NCBI GenBank assembly: GCA_001687465.1
Contig: LVLI01000202.1
Span: 124,001-188,000, forward strand
DNA length: 64,000 bases
Source of the DNA: Halocafeteria seosinensis
Lineage: Eukaryota > Sar > Bigyra > Bicosoecida
Direction of reading: 5' to 3'
The notes below the pieces were generated by a model. The model had not been told where the DNA came from, searched no databases, and was given only the letters and a program-made list of their open reading frames with translations. Shown here piece by piece: positions 11,700-24,428 of this stretch. Positions within the stretch are counted from its first letter, which is position 1. Each line of letters starts with the position of its first letter. The translations under genes and the position numbers were made by a program.

Positions 11700-14546
11700 A
11701 TGTCGGCTGTTTTGGGGAGATTGCGGTCTCGTACTTGGTTTGGGACAGGTACCAGAAGACCCTCGGAGGATTGCGCCGCAGGATCCAGCCCAGAACCTAG
11801 CACTGCTCGCGTTCGTAAAGCGCACTCATTTTCAGAATGTCTATCGATTGGCGAACAGGAAGCCGATAGCTACAGGATCAATGATACGTACAAAGACACG
11901 GATATTAGAATTAATTCGTCCAAAGTGGTGGTGAGTTCCGAACCAGAGGACTACCACTACGATTCAGAGCAGGACGTTGGTGTCAAGGTTGATCCTTATG
12001 GGTTTAAATTTCATGGGACAAATGAGCAGCTGGAAGAAATGTACCGAAAAAAAGCTGAATGCACTAATATCTGGGAAACAGCTTTTCCCTCAGGAAGTGT
12101 TCCGGACACGACTTGCATTTCAGAGATATTTCTCTTCGCAACCCATTACGGCATCGCAGAAGCCTTTAGGCCTCAGCTATGGATGCAGCTTTCAGGTGCT
12201 GCCGCGCTCCAAGAGAGTATGCCAAATAATTTCTACTCCAGTCTAGTAAATAAATCTTCAAAGGACTTGCCAGAAACAACTTCCCAGCAAATTGAATTGG
12301 TAAGAAAGCAGGCAGCCGGGGATAGGGTAGCTGTTGTGATTACTTATTGCCTGCTGTACAGGACATCCCAAGAACCTTTGGGGATCACGTCTGGTTTACG
12401 AAAAAGAACTTTGGTGCACAAGCAAGCGATGAGCCCAACGCTGGGGTAAGTAAACTGTTCCCCTCTATACCAGGATCCATAGAGTTGTTATGATATTTTT
12501 CCTGTGTGGCTACAGGGAGAAACTGGAGAAGCTACTATTTTGTGTCGCTTGAGGAGAGTGCTTAACGCATTTGCCTTGCTAAATCCTCACGTGGGTTACG
12601 TTCAAAGCATGAACTTCATCGCTGGCTTCGCCTTGGTAGCTCTCACTCTGGGGAATAGGAAAGCATCTGGCATAAATACGGATATTACTGACAGCTCTTC
12701 AACAGGAACTTTCAAAGAAGATGACCTTGCGGAGGAGCAGTCGTTTTGGCTGCTTCATGTGTTGGTTACTCGCTTGTTTCCAGGATTTTACTGCCATGGT
12801 CTGGGGTCTGTAAGGGTGGCCTCCCGAGTGTTCGAAGACTTTTTCGAAGAGCAACAGCCACAATTAAAAGAAGTAATACAGAATGCTGGATTTGGCATTA
12901 CTCTAGTTCTTCCTCGATGGTATCTGTGTTTATTCCTGAACTGTTATTCAGCAAGCGTTACTCTTCATATTTGGGATGTCATCTTCTGCAACGCTGCCGA
13001 GTGTGTTCCTGGTCAGTCAACACTTGGAGATGCCAGTACACGTCATTGTAACGCACTAGGCCCCAAAAATTCGGAAAATCAGAGCATTCATCAGTCACTC
13101 TGCTGCCGTTCAATAAGACTCCTAGTTCAGCTAGCTTTGGCTAGTCTAAAGATATACGAAGAGCGATTTCTAAATTCTCCATCTAATCTGGACGTGGTTG
13201 ACGAGATTCAGAAGCTAGGTGCCGATCTGTCGGATTCCGTGGACCTCGTCAATACGACACTGAGATCGGGATGTTTCATCGATGAAAAAAAATTTCTTCG
13301 TAACTGGTCAGCAGCTGTGGCTTCTGAGGGTATAGAAAGGCCTCGTCCTCCCGGTGGTATATCTGATACTGTGTCACCTAAGTGTCAAGATTCTCCTTCC
13401 CACGAGTCATATGGATCGAAAGGAGGCTGGAGGACTCCTCAGCAGAGCCTCCATTCCCCGGTGTCTGTACCCAGTGCTTCGCCGAACGGGGCTCCCAGCT
13501 CTGGAGAAAGGCGTTCAGGAAGAAGTTATGCCACTCCTGTCAATGATAACCAGATGCGGGATATTGTGGAGAGACTAAGCCCCGTGAAACGGACTCAGTC
13601 GCCACTAGCAAGATCCCCACTTCAGGCTTGCCATACGGAGAACCATCGAGGAACGGTTAAACACTCTCCCATTACTACGAAAGTGGGAAAGTCCGGACGC
13701 GATCCAGTTTACCGACTTGCATTCAGTGACTCGAAGCAGGATCAGAGGATGAGAAAAGCGAAGAGGGACGACATGGGAACAAGAGTCCCAAAACCCGTTA
13801 ACACCCGGCCTGCGGAGCTTGACCATCCTCTTCAGTCTCCAGGGGCAAAATACTACTGCCAGAAACGGCGGACACGTAAAAAACTGGAACTGTCCGTTTC
13901 TTGTATGGCAAAACTAGAGGGGAAGTTCTTCTTTGGGACCGTTTGCCCTGTCTTCGAGAATTACCGTGCTAGCGAGGATGACCAAACGGGGCTTATGTCC
14001 TATATGTCAGAGTTCCCATGCCCCCGCCACGAAACGCGGGGAGTCGCATATCATAAGATTGATAACGATGATAGGAAGAACGCGGAATCCGTCCAGAATA
14101 TCTTCAAGCGGATGATGACACCATTCCGCAAACCGACGCAACCAGCGGGTGACCCGTCGCAGGCGGACCGTCCTCCTTTAATCCAAGCTAGCTCAGCGAA
14201 TGTTAGTAACAGTAGAGGGAAGTTCACGATGGATTCACTAAAAGGAAAGTTGCAGAGCGCCTTTCAGAAAACGTTCGTTCCACGAACCCTTTCCCCGACT
14301 TCTGTTCGCATGCAAGCTTTGGAAGGTTTGCAACAGCAGAGTGAACTTGAGCGTGGCGACAGCGCGAGCGCATGTAGAAGCACGGTAGAGTCAAAGTCAC
14401 AATCAAAATTGAAAAGGGAGGCTTCACCGGAAGGTATAATATTGAGTCCATTGCGAGGCAAAAACACTCAGCATAAACGCAAAGACAAGCATTCATCAAG
14501 TCAACAGCAAACAGTGTGCAATCTTCTCGATGAGTTCAGTCTGTAA
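11700..14546 (+). CDS. TBC-domain Rab GTPase-activating protein
   Basis: Three exons, 11700-12299, 12362-12445 and 12516-14546, all phase 0, give 904 residues. The TBC domain spans about residues 145-430. It includes a start motif (AFRPQLWMQLSGA), the arginine-finger motif reconstituted across intron 1 (IELDIPRTF) and the glutamine-finger motif GYVQSMNFIAGF. Both catalytic fingers are therefore present and the protein should accelerate GTP hydrolysis by a Rab in membrane traffic. An acidic N-terminal segment precedes the domain. The C-terminal half (about 450 residues) is basic, Ser/Pro-rich and apparently disordered, with no second domain recognised. The substrate Rab cannot be told from sequence. 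Confidence 0.92.
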
Positions 14547-14726
14547 GCGGTAACCTGCCAAGGGTCGGCAGAAAGGGTACAACTGTAATTCCAGTTTGTA
14601 TCGTCACCATATCACGTCTGTGGTTACCAAACAGAAACAGTAGTTGTACTCACACGCAATCGTGAGTGTATGTGCAGAGTGAGTTATCTTATCAATGATA
14701 ATGTGACATTGAGCTAAACGAAACTT

Positions 14727-15585
14727 TTATTTGTAGGGGTCTTGCTGTTTAAATTGACGGAACCACTGGCTCGCCTGCTTGACTTCCATCACCGGAGCTT
14801 CCTGGATTTGGACCACCGACTCCGGCCTCTCTGCGAACTTTCCTGAAAAGATGTGCATCTTGAATATACCATCTGCTTGCTCCCATTGACCAACTGCAGC
14901 CATTATCCAAACGTCTTTGGACTGTTTTCCTAGTGTGTATCGGAAGTCATATGCTCGTTGCAGAGCGTCAAGAGCAACTTCGTCAAATGGGGCCGTACCC
15001 CTCTCGACTACTGATTTGAGAATAATTCCCGTTTGCCCACGCCGCAATATACAGATACAGTCTTCCTCAACTGCTATTTTAACTTCTGGCTCAGTGATGT
15101 AGTAATCGCTAACTACCGCGCGGATTCTGGCCCGCATCGCTTCCTCCAGACCCCCCTTCTCAAGCTCTACTGAGTTAGACAAATACTTCATGGCCTTGGC
15201 AACTGTGGAAAACAATCTCGTCAACGTTTTTGCCTGGTTTTCCCTTGCTGAGTATTTCACGCCTTTTTGTGGAACTTTAACCTTCGTCTCCTTTCGTTTT
15301 AAAGCTGATTTACTAGGCTCGTAACTTCCAAAGCTGTGTTTCACGTTCGCTGACAGAATTCTTGTCTCAGTGTAATTCCTCCAGACAAGAACCAGACGGG
15401 CTGCGAGGAGGATTGATACAATTCTTGACTAGCACGGTAGAATCGCTGTAAGAATTTACGCCTTAGCCTTTGCAGGATATATGCAACAACATACGGGTAT
15501 TATACTTACGAGTAAACACATGGTTCCACCGAAGCGGCTTTGAACATGCTGTAGGTAAAACCTCTCGCAACATGAGGACCCACAT
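14727..15585 (-). CDS. Unknown protein with mitochondrial-type N-terminus (about 249 aa)
   Basis: Exon 2 (15400-14727) has no usable internal ATG near its start. The best model adds exon 1 (15585-15510) across a 109-nt intron, giving MWVLMLREVLPTACSK and then an Arg-rich stretch (PRLVLVWRNYTETRILSANV) typical of a mitochondrial presequence. A second in-frame ATG is at 15573. The mature part is mixed alpha/beta in composition, with EKGGLEEAMRARIRAVVSDY and DVWIMAAVGQWEQADG, and ends QFKQQDPYK. I do not recognise the family; a mitochondrial ribosomal or Tim44-like protein is only a guess. It is convergent with the TBC gene. Confidence 0.5.
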
Positions 15586-15719
15586 AGAAAATTCAAGTGT
15601 TACTATGTGTATGACACTGTATGATACAATCAGTACCAATGAATTGAGGAACACGCAGCTGTTCACCACTCTTTACTAAACACATATTGTTACACCACTC
15701 TGTAGCCGTGCAACACTAA

Positions 15720-16046
15720 TCAAAGTTCACATGAAGTCACAGCGACTTTTGACTTCAAAGTTTTCAGTGACTGACTGGTGACCATTGAAGCCGTTTTCAT
15801 TGGTTTGAGGAGAAAAGTAGCGTATCGCTTGTTACCAGGCAATGGCGGATGAAAAGCATCAAAAGACAATCCTGTTTCCAAAGTGTTATGGATGATGGCC
15901 TGTTGCTCTCGCATGCTTTCGGTTTTCTCTAAAAGCAGCACCACTAGTTTATTGGGCTTTGTGTTTTCTTTCCGAATGATTTGTTGCTCAATGCGCGTTG
16001 CTGTCTCCAACGTTGCTTTGTTGGGAAATGCTGACTTAGCCGATGC
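15720..16046 (-). CDS. Possible terminal exon of an unknown small gene
   Basis: An open frame of 108 codons plus stop follows a good acceptor (GCAAGTACAG at 16056-16047). It encodes ATRIEQQIIRKENTKPNK and then LVVLLLEKTESMREQQAI, predicted helix, and a Lys/Ser-rich tail. No ATG exists in frame, so an upstream exon is required. An ATG at 16224 on the same strand sits in a strong GCCACC context but cannot be joined by an obvious GT donor. The coding nature is plausible, not proven. Confidence 0.3.
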   Translation of the reverse strand, partial: ASAKSAFPNKATLETATRIEQQIIRKENTKPNKLVVLLLEKTESMREQQAIIHNTLETGLSFDAFHPPLPGNKRYATFLLKPMKTASMVTSQSLKTLKSKVAVTSCEL

Positions 16047-16423
16047 CTGTACTTGCGAGTTGCATCAGAGCTCTACTGCTAGAACCAGAAATCAACCAAA
16101 AACCGGTACAAAGTTAAGTTTTTTAAAGTTAAGGACCTAACTACTCCGGGTACAATACGCACATAAAATTAAGTTAGAACTATCCCAGAAATTTAGGAAA
16201 GGAAAGCTGTCTGGGACTTTTCATGGTGGCGAGGATAGTTATTGAAAACCGCAAAACTTGTTTCTTTTAGACGAACGTCTCAAGTAACTCAAGTTAAGTT
16301 CTCCAGATTGTGAAGCAAAATATGCACATACCATCTGTGGATTCTCAGAGGCTCATGGCTAGTATATGTTGATTTGATGTATTTGTCGATCTTGTATCAT
16401 TTGCTGTAGCCTCTTGTTGTACG
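16047..16423. other. Intergenic with repeated AAGTTAAG motifs
   Basis: This is the divergent region upstream of the WBP4-like gene. The octamer AAGTTAAG occurs near 16113, 16128 and 16294, with a related AAGTTAG near 16171. No gene is resolved beyond the possible first exon around 16224 (-). Confidence 0.45.
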
Positions 16424-18141
16424 ATGTCGTCGACAACTACGGGCGCCTATGGAGGGTATCCCTCTCGAAAATGGCAGCCAAAGACCAATGCCAAGCACTG
16501 GTGCACATTTTGTAAGACATGGATCCAGAATGATGCCATGGTACGTCATTTTGCCCTTTTCTGGCGTCTACTGCAAGTGTATTCACCTCTTCGATTGTAA
16601 GTGCAGTCAATAAAACTCCATGAGCGAGGCCAGCGCCATCAAAACAATGTGAAAGAATATAGGAAGCAACAAACAGATGCCAAGAAACAACGTGAACATG
16701 AAGAGTTCGAGACCCGGAAGGAACTCGAAAATATTGAAAAGGTGCGTCGCCAATGTACCAAGGACCTGTTGTGCTCATCACCCGGATTCAATTCGATGGT
16801 CGTCGCTGCAGGCAGCGCAAGCCTCCATGGAGAAATATGCTCCGGCACCTCCGGCTGCAACTGAAGAAGAGCGTAATCAAAAAGAAGGATGGAGTGCAGT
16901 GGCCGGTGACGCTCCTGCGTATATGCAGGATGAACCGCCGCCTCCCCCGGGACCACCACCTCCTGATTTGGTATTCAAACGCCAACAACAGGAAGCAGCC
17001 GCTGCGGCGGTGGCGGAAACCAAACACCCTAAAGAAGCCTACGGATGGCCTTGGCAAAATGATTTTTTGCCCATGATTCCTCCTCCCCCTAAACTGACAA
17101 GGTGGGGATCTGCTGCTGACGGTACCTCGGCGACACAGTACGAGGAAAGGTCTATTGATAATGTAGCATATTACTGTTCAATACCGTACTACCCAGTTTC
17201 AGGAGAATATAAGATTAAAGACCACGTTACCGGTAGCACTATGGTATTCATAGAAGGACCAGAAGCCGAACGCTTAGGCTTTCTAACACCGGGGCTTATA
17301 GTGGAAGCTGCATGGACCCACCTTCTAGATACTTCAGGCCAAAATACTCGGGATATTTGGCATGCTGCCGTGATTCGTGATGTTCTGCGCACAGAAGTGC
17401 CTAATACCGATGTAGTTATAACGAAGTTTGACGTTCTGTTCGCGCGGTATGGGACTATAGGCACTGTGAAGAGTGATGATATACGGATTTTACTTGGCAG
17501 AGTTGAACACGTTGAGCAATTTAGGAATGCAGTCCCGCAGGCAACAACAGAGGCTGTGACTGCTAACCAGGAAGCCACCGTTGCCTCCGAATCACTGGCT
17601 AAAACGGAAGAAGGTCCTAATGAATCTAATGTGCAGACAGAAGGATGGACTACCGTGACCGTGAGAGAGCTCACTAACGATGAACAGAGTAAGGAGGAGG
17701 CCGAGAAGGAGAAGCATCTGGATTTGTTAAATCGTTACGCCGCCGGTGAGGAAAATGTCGACGCGGTGGCAGATAAAGACGCTGAAGAAAAGAAAGAAAA
17801 ATCCAAAACGGATGCCAATATTGAGCAAGATGATGGACACGAAGATGCTAGTTCTGCGTTCAATCCCTTTGGTGGAGATACGTATCGTGGATTTAAGCTT
17901 AATGAGGACTCGCAAGATTTTCGTTTCACTGATAGCACAAAGGATAGTGAAGAAGCTCAAGCAGTAGACTCTACCGCCTCCTCGGATGGCGAAAGTAAGT
18001 AATTCGAAAACAGCATGCTTCATTCTCAAGCACTAGCCTTCAATATGGTATTGGGTTGCAGCCGTAACTTTCAAGAAGAGAAAAGTTTCCGTCAAAGCAA
18101 ATTTACGACAGAAAAAGAGGAAGAAGGCCAGTTTTCTATAG
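16424..18141 (+). CDS. WBP4: WBP4/FBP21-like spliceosomal protein with U1-type zinc finger
   Basis: Four exons, 16424-16540, 16607-16741, 16812-17994 and 18062-18141, encode about 504 residues. The matrin/U1-type C2H2 finger (HWCTFCKTWI ... LHERGQRHQNNV) is split by intron 1 and is the WBP4 signature. A helical KQREHEEFETRKELE stretch and a proline-rich segment (PPPPPGPPPPDLVF) follow, then an unassigned middle region. The last exon ends TVTFKKRKVSVKANLRQ, close to the conserved C-terminal FKKRK...NLRQR of WBP4. No clear WW domain was found, unlike the animal protein. Family knowledge: WBP4 associates with the B/Bact spliceosome. It is tail-to-tail with the CoaE-Nudix gene (72 bp apart). Confidence 0.85.
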
Positions 18142-18212
18142 ACCACAATTGGTCATCTCTGATGTTCGAAGCGCAGCCGGACTAGAAATGAAGGTGTTGA
18201 AGCGCTGAAAGC

Positions 18213-20362
18213 CTATTTAGAGGGTCTTCTCAACGTCCGCGATCTATATATACCATAAATTGCCAAGGCGGTGATACCAAGGGCCGCGACACCAAACAAT
18301 GCGCCCTTAAACGTGTGTACGGGGCCCTTGTTTGATCGATGGTCAAGCGCCCCTTGCTCGCCTGCTTCGCCGGCCAGGTAAAGCAGAGAAGGATCTCGGA
18401 CAGCACCGCGATCCTCTATTGCTTGCATACCCGCGGTGCCTTTCCCAGCAGCCTCGTACTCCCGTAATAACTCCCAAGCTTTGATTCCATCTGCAGTGAA
18501 CTTTTCATTAGAGTTCTGACGCAAGTGCTCAATGTCTTCGTCTGATAACTCCAAAGCCTCGGCAACCTCCTCCGGCTGCAGCGGCTCAAAACCAGCACGT
18601 CGTGACCAGCAGGTGAACGCTCTCAATAAACGGGAGCGACGTACTTGTACCTTAACCAGCTTATCGGTGGTAGCTGTGAAGACGTAAAGCCATGCACGAG
18701 AGTGGCCGTCTTGGTGAGGAAATTGGAAGCAGTACTGAAGTGGGACACCTTCCAGTCCCATCTCTTCAGAGAGTTCCCTGCAAAGCAATGTTGAAATCTT
18801 GAAAAATTCCGGGTAGCCTTTTCAAGGGAAGGAGCCACGAACCTATAGGCGGAATCAACAATTTCTTCTCCTACTGAGATTACTCCCCCCGTCGGAATGT
18901 CTAAGTAACCTGGGCAATAATCTTTATTTAGTGTCCTCCTTTGTACGACGAACTTGCCGTTGGTGCGTCGTATCATCACAGAGGTGGCTCGATGCCAACG
19001 GTTTTCTTTTCGCTGCGTCAGGGATATATACATGTAGATGAATCAGAAAACGATTGTCACTCACATGTTCCTCCTACTAACCATTATCCTTCGCGGAACT
19101 GATCCAATTATTTCATTCTTGTGATTAATGGCGAGAACTTCTTCCTTAGCAGACGCTGCAGCTGCAGCCTCCAGGGTTTCTTGACTGGCGTTGCTCGAAG
19201 CTGTGACAAACTGTTTGGCATAATTATCAGTAGATGAATGTACACTAGGACGAGCTGTGGGGGTTTTCATATCTGCTTCAGGGTCTGCGTAAGAGAGCTC
19301 ATTGTCGCCTGCCCTCAAGGCTCCGAACGGAGGAGAAACGTTATTCTTGTAACGAAAAAAATATTGTAAAGGGTCATCTTCTTTTTCATCACCGGATACC
19401 GTAATAATTCCTGTAGGAGTCCTACCACACCGTCCCCGCTTTTGCAAGTTTTGGGCCAATTGCCAGGGTATGCAGATCTTCGGGTCCGGCTCAAATTTTC
19501 CCCCTAGCAGGTCATCGGCTTTGTTTTTTAAGTCTACCAAAGACTTATCATTACATATAGTGACTGTGGCCACGTTAAACCGTGCCTGATTGGTTATTTG
19601 CTTGTTGATCCTTTGTCTTGCTTCCTCTTCTGCAAAACACGATCACAGAGTCTGTCTGCAGCTTCCAGAATAGCAACCAGATCTTACCACTCAGATTCCG
19701 AGTATCCTTAAGCCGTTCAATTGCTACATCCATTGGAGCGTACACTACCCAAACCTCATCAAAGAGAACGTCCCAGTTGGCCTCTACCAGTACGGCAGCT
19801 TCTACGAACACGGGAGAGATTCCTCTCTCTTTCAAGTCATGCAAGTCTTTCACAAGCCTTTCTTTGATATGAGGCCAAACAATTTGATTCAAGCGGTCGA
19901 GTTTCGCCCGGGAGTCTCCACTAAAGACGGCAGCCGATAAAGCCTGTTGCACCACCAACAGATGCTGAGAATTTACCGGGAGAACTCTGTCCAACGCGTT
20001 TGACGCACCTTCCTGTCTATCTCTCCATCCTGCCCCACGATATCACGGCCGAATTCCTGAACGACTTCGTTAAAGCATGTCGTCCCCGCCGTGTAGCTGT
20101 GAACACCATTTGTTCTCCATCATCAGTCTCGTGGAGGAACCCTTTTGGACGGGGATACCACATACCATTGATGGCCTACTTTGTCAGCATCCAATACATG
20201 GAAGCCGTATTCCTTGAGATACGAACAGAATGCAGACTTCCCCGAAGCGACTGCACACACAGAACGAGAGAGAAGCACCGTAAAATGCCTCTATAGCAGC
20301 TCTGGGTGGTAGAACATACTTCCTCCGGTGATTCCAATGGCTACTGTTTTGTCCGCCGACAT
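18213..20362 (-). CDS. Dephospho-CoA kinase fused to Nudix hydrolase, with C-terminal membrane anchor
   Basis: About eight exons encode roughly 550 residues. The N-terminal domain is CoaE: P-loop ITGGIASGKS completed across intron 1 (donor after 20320), DADKVGH, IDRKALSAAVFSG, FVEAAVLVEANW and EEEARQRINKQ. It catalyses the last step of CoA synthesis, phosphorylating dephospho-CoA with ATP. After a Ser/Ala-rich linker comes a Nudix domain of the IPP-isomerase/YfcD-like type: AINHKNEIIG, HRATSVMIRR, and the box GGVISVGEE...RELSEEMG rejoined across an intron. It then continues PEEVAEALELSDEDIEHL. The C-terminus (FGVAALGITALAIYGIYRS, then a basic tail) is a single transmembrane tail anchor. The Nudix substrate is unknown; cleavage of a CoA-related or prenyl compound is inference. 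The IMRKENRW junction uses a GTTAGT donor, as seen elsewhere in the window. Confidence 0.88.
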
Positions 20363-20422
20363 GATGCTGCACTCGACTTTTACCGGACGCACTGTCGGGA
20401 TCGTCTTGAGACACTGACTTTG

Positions 20423-20617
20423 ATGATTGATTGGTACAATCCAGCGAATACATCATGCGTTGAAGAAAACTTCGCATCCTGCGGAAAGCATTACGAACTG
20501 ACGTACAACCCCGGGCCGTCGGGTATTCAGTGTGGTCACGTGTGTGTATATTATTGTGGGTCATCTGAGCTGCAGCGTGATCCATTCACACGCGTGTACA
20601 ACAAAACAGCTGTGTAA
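20423..20617 (+). CDS. Small Cys-rich ORF (64 aa), doubtful
   Basis: An ORF from ATG 20423 lies in the gap between CoaE-Nudix and UTP21. It has six cysteines (SCVEENFASC, QCGHVCVYYC). There is no signal peptide, intron or family. In size and cysteine spacing it loosely recalls the Cys-rich frames at 24.6 kb and 48.1 kb. It could equally be the promoter region of the divergent CoaE-Nudix gene. Confidence 0.2.
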   Translation: MIDWYNPANTSCVEENFASCGKHYELTYNPGPSGIQCGHVCVYYCGSSELQRDPFTRVYNKTAV

Positions 20618-20741
20618 CTGTACACAGGAGTTATTTTATAGCACAGTCCCCTAAAGCGTTACCATAGAGCTCTGGCGAAGCACAGCCGAAGCAGTGCATA
20701 CACAACACCACCAAAGTAACCCTGTACAATTAATGGAGGGC

Positions 20742-23700
20742 TCACTGTATATTCGAGAAGTGTCGAATCAAGCAGAGACTGTGGTGAAATAGGTCCTCTG
20801 TTTTGTCAGATGCTCGACGCTGAGCTTCCTTGAGGCAGGCAGTCGTCATGCGTAACCGCTCCGTGGCGGTAATAATAAACGGATAAACCTTTAACGTCAG
20901 CTGTAGCTGTGCTTGAGTAATCTCAAAGCATTTGAGATGGTGGATTTGCCAAAGGAAATAAACAAGAAGCCTGTACAGATCGTCTAGCCCGGCTTCATCA
21001 GAGCTATCAAGACATAACGAGCGAATCTCGACATCAACCTTTGCCGGAGACAAATCAACCAAGTAGTCCTCGATGGCTTGCAAGCGCGTTTCACCCGAAA
21101 ATGAAGAATGTTCATCATTATCACGATATGCTTGAATGATGCAAAGCGTATCGTCCTCAGTAACGGCGTTGAGTAGTTTCGCAAGTTTGGTCCTGTGTTT
21201 CTTCGTCCCCGGAGACTGCAGTACTCTAGACTTTCCATGCTTACTCTTTGGTTCTTCTTCTTTCGACTTGGCAGAACCGAAGACTTCTTCTTCCGGTGGA
21301 AGGGAGGATGAATTCCAGCCATCCTCCCTAGGCACTTTCTCACTTGACACGTGTTGGTTATCGGAATCTTGTTCGGGCTTGTGTTCTTCGGGAGGAGCAA
21401 ACACTGGATTTATTCCAGCAACCGTTGGCAAGAAGAAGGGGGCTTTCTCTGGCTCTTTTGGAGGCTCCTTTGGCTTATTTCGCTTGGCAATTTCATCCAA
21501 CTTTGATAAATGTTGCCATTGCGAAGACGGTTTTCCTGATAGTATGATAGAATTTCGAACCTTTACCGAGGGTGTTAGACTCGTCTCCGAGACATTAGCA
21601 TTTTCTTCGTCAGCCTCCGAAGTCGCCTCTGTTTGCGCGGCAAACTCCGAGTCCTCTTCATGTTGCGTTCTGGGTAGATCCATGGGAATAGGCTCAGATG
21701 GGACTTTATCCTGGAGAATTTCGGAGAAGTGAGCTTTATTAGACCACATGTAAAGTCCAACGTCATCTGAGTGAGTAGTGATCAAATATTCGTTCGTTGG
21801 GGATACAGTAAGCGACCTCACAGGCTTCTCGAATTTAAGCCAATCAATACACCGCGCAGTAGGAATATCCCAAACTTTGACGCTAGCATCGTGGGATGCC
21901 GATATGAGCCAACGGCCGTCTGCGGAGAATGAAATGTCGGAAACTAGGGCGTCATGACCAGGGAAACGTCTCACTTGACGACGCGTAATTGTATCCACAA
22001 TACGAATACTGAGATCGTCACAGGCCAACCCAAGAAGACCATTACCAGGGTGAAGTTCGATCATAGTTATCGGACTGCCGGTATAAAGTATGTGTGTTAC
22101 CTTATGATCGTTGAATGTCCACCACCTGACTGTACCATCGGCCCCCGAGCTGTACAGCTCATCATTCAATCTCGATACAGCCAAACCCCGGATTTCGCCC
22201 ACGTGCCTCCATGTCGCAAGGTTGGAAGTATTGAAGCCAGCTGTTACAGCATCGATTTCACTCTGGCGTGTGTGATGCTGCGTAGCCCCATCTAAGGATG
22301 AACGTCCAGCCGCAAGCCCTTGAGACGGAGCCTGTACCTCTCGTTCGGAAGGAAGCGTAAAGTCTTTCCCTAAAAGTGATCGCAGCGACCTGTCTACACT
22401 GTCTGGGACCTTCAGCATATCCCGCGGCCCTAATCCTTTTCCAACATCCCTGTTCGGTCTTGGCAGAGGATTTGAGTGGGTCCCACGAAACTTCTTGCCC
22501 TGCATTGCGAGTTTGTTCCACTGGCGACCCATAGGATATTCTCCCCTTGGCGCACCTGACTGCATGTTGAACTTCGCGATGGTTCCAAAACTTCCTCCAA
22601 CTAGCGCAAAGTTCCCGCAACGGCTGATGGCAACAGCGGTTACGTTCTCTTCCGTCGGTCCATTCTTTCGAGACCCATCGCTATCTATAGTTGGGAGAGG
22701 GAGCGCAACGTCCCCGAGAGCTTTTTTCTCGTAGTTCCATACATATGCCTGGTTGTGATTTTTGTGGGCCGTCACTACATCATAATATATGCCATGATGA
22801 CGCTCCGAGCAGGCGAAGGCCACAATAGGAGGAAGTCGGAGCTCATCGGGGTCTTTGTGTAAGCGCTTGGCACGCTTTGCGATAGACTTCTGAGAAAGTT
22901 CTCGATTTTGACGGTCAATAGCGGTGTGGAACATCCGAAAGCTACAATCATCACCTGCAGAAAGGATTTCACAAACTCTGGCATCCGCACCATCGGCAAG
23001 AGTGGCTACCGTATTGCCAGCATAATACGCAATCTGTCGGGGCGGATTCCTGTGGCCTTCCCGGCTGCGAAGTTGCTTTGGTTTAATGTCCAGCGAATCT
23101 AAAGTCCACATTTTTATTGAGTTGTCAGTTCCAACAGTGACGAACGACGTTTGTCGGGGTAAAAACCAGGCTGCACAAACATTCCCTTTATGAGCAAACG
23201 CATCGACATAATGCAGCGCTTTTTCCTTTAGATCCCAAAGAGCAAAAGCACCCTCATCTGTAGCTGAGAGCAAAAGCGGCTTCTGCATCGGGTCTGTGCA
23301 AAATGACAGGGTCGAGATCGCTCCAGCCGCTGAGAGGGTATCAGCGGCGGAATGCACAAAGCTTGTTAAATGTTCATCTTTCTTGATATCGTGTAAAACA
23401 ATACGGCCATCAGAGAGTCCAAAAGCAAACACGTCCACCGCGGGAGACTGCTCAATAGAAGTAATCCCTACACGAGCAGAGCCTGAGAACTTTGATGTAC
23501 CGGTTATCCGGCGCCGCTTTCCCCCAGACTCAGATTTGTCCTTTCCCAGCTCTCCTCCTGTACTTCCAGTGAAGTTTTCTGAACTATATATAAGCTTTTT
23601 TGTATTAAAATTAACAATGTACCATGCACCAGCATCGGTTGCGATGAGCAATTTGTTCAAGTAGGTAGCTGGGTGGACTACCACAGTCGGGAGCCCCGCG

Positions 23701-24428
23701 AGGTGGAGGGGCATTTCAGCTATGATACTACCATTTGGCCATGCTCTCAGGAACGCTTCTCTTCCTTGAACGAACACAGCGTTAATGTCAACAACGCGGA
23801 GAAAACCTGTTTCGTGCACGAGAGCGATGTACGACCCCATTTCTGTCACACACACCACCGTTCCTTCGTCCGGTTCTACAAACTCTCCCAGCTGTTAGCG
23901 CACGTTCCAAGCAGAAAAAAAAAACATGAATATTTAAGTGACGCCAAGTTTCGTCTCCTTATGAGGGGACAAAGCTACGTACTTTAGTCACACGATGCCA
24001 TACCATGACTCGGTCGCCTGAGGTGGTGACTGTCAACTCCTTGTGCGCTGCAACGTTACTGTACAAATCAACAAGCAAGCAAAATAGGAGCGTTAAGACG
24101 AATCCTAAGGCATAGAATTCTTTACTTAAGGAGCTTCATACTTGATGGGATGCTCTCCTGGAGGTGATACCAGGGATAGAGAGAGTCTGGCGCAGTTGTA
24201 GACATGGAATGCTTTCCCTATCGGTACCGTCATAAAGTTTTCCGAGCCTAGTGTTTGCAGTATAGGTTTGGGCGTCCATGCGCCTCCTCTAACATTGACA
24301 TTGCGCTTGTGCGAACCATGTTTGGAGCTGTCATCCTGGTTTGGTTCACATGTGGACGACACCAAAGCTGGGGTGTCAGTGGGCGCTACCACTCCTACTG
24401 CACGATACGGGTCAAAAAGAAGACTCAT
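20742..24428 (-). CDS. UTP21: UTP21/WDR36, WD-repeat subunit of the small-subunit processome
   Basis: Three exons: 24428-24142, 24058-23983 and 23891-20742, phase-consistent, 1,170 residues. The N-terminus LFDPYRAVGVV ... FMTVPIGKAFHVYNC matches the start of the UTP21 family. Tandem beta-propellers follow, with recognisable WD blades (VWDIPTARCIDWLKFEKPVR, DISFSADGRWLISASHD, AWFLPRQTSFVTVGTDN). A linker of about 150 residues is acidic and Ser-rich. The last 200 residues form the all-helical Utp21 domain (LDDLYRLLVYFLWQIHHLKC, RLRMTTACLKEAQRRA). Role: nucleolar U3 snoRNP, 18S rRNA processing. The 3.1-kb last exon contrasts with the short exons of neighbours. Confidence 0.95.

Noticed and set aside
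16639..16959. Minus-strand ORFs opposite the WBP4-like gene
   Set aside because: Shadows of exon 2 and exon 3 coding sequence on the plus strand.
21136..21732. 198-residue plus-strand ORF
   Set aside because: Antisense to the acidic linker of UTP21; Ser/Phe-rich shadow with no family resemblance.
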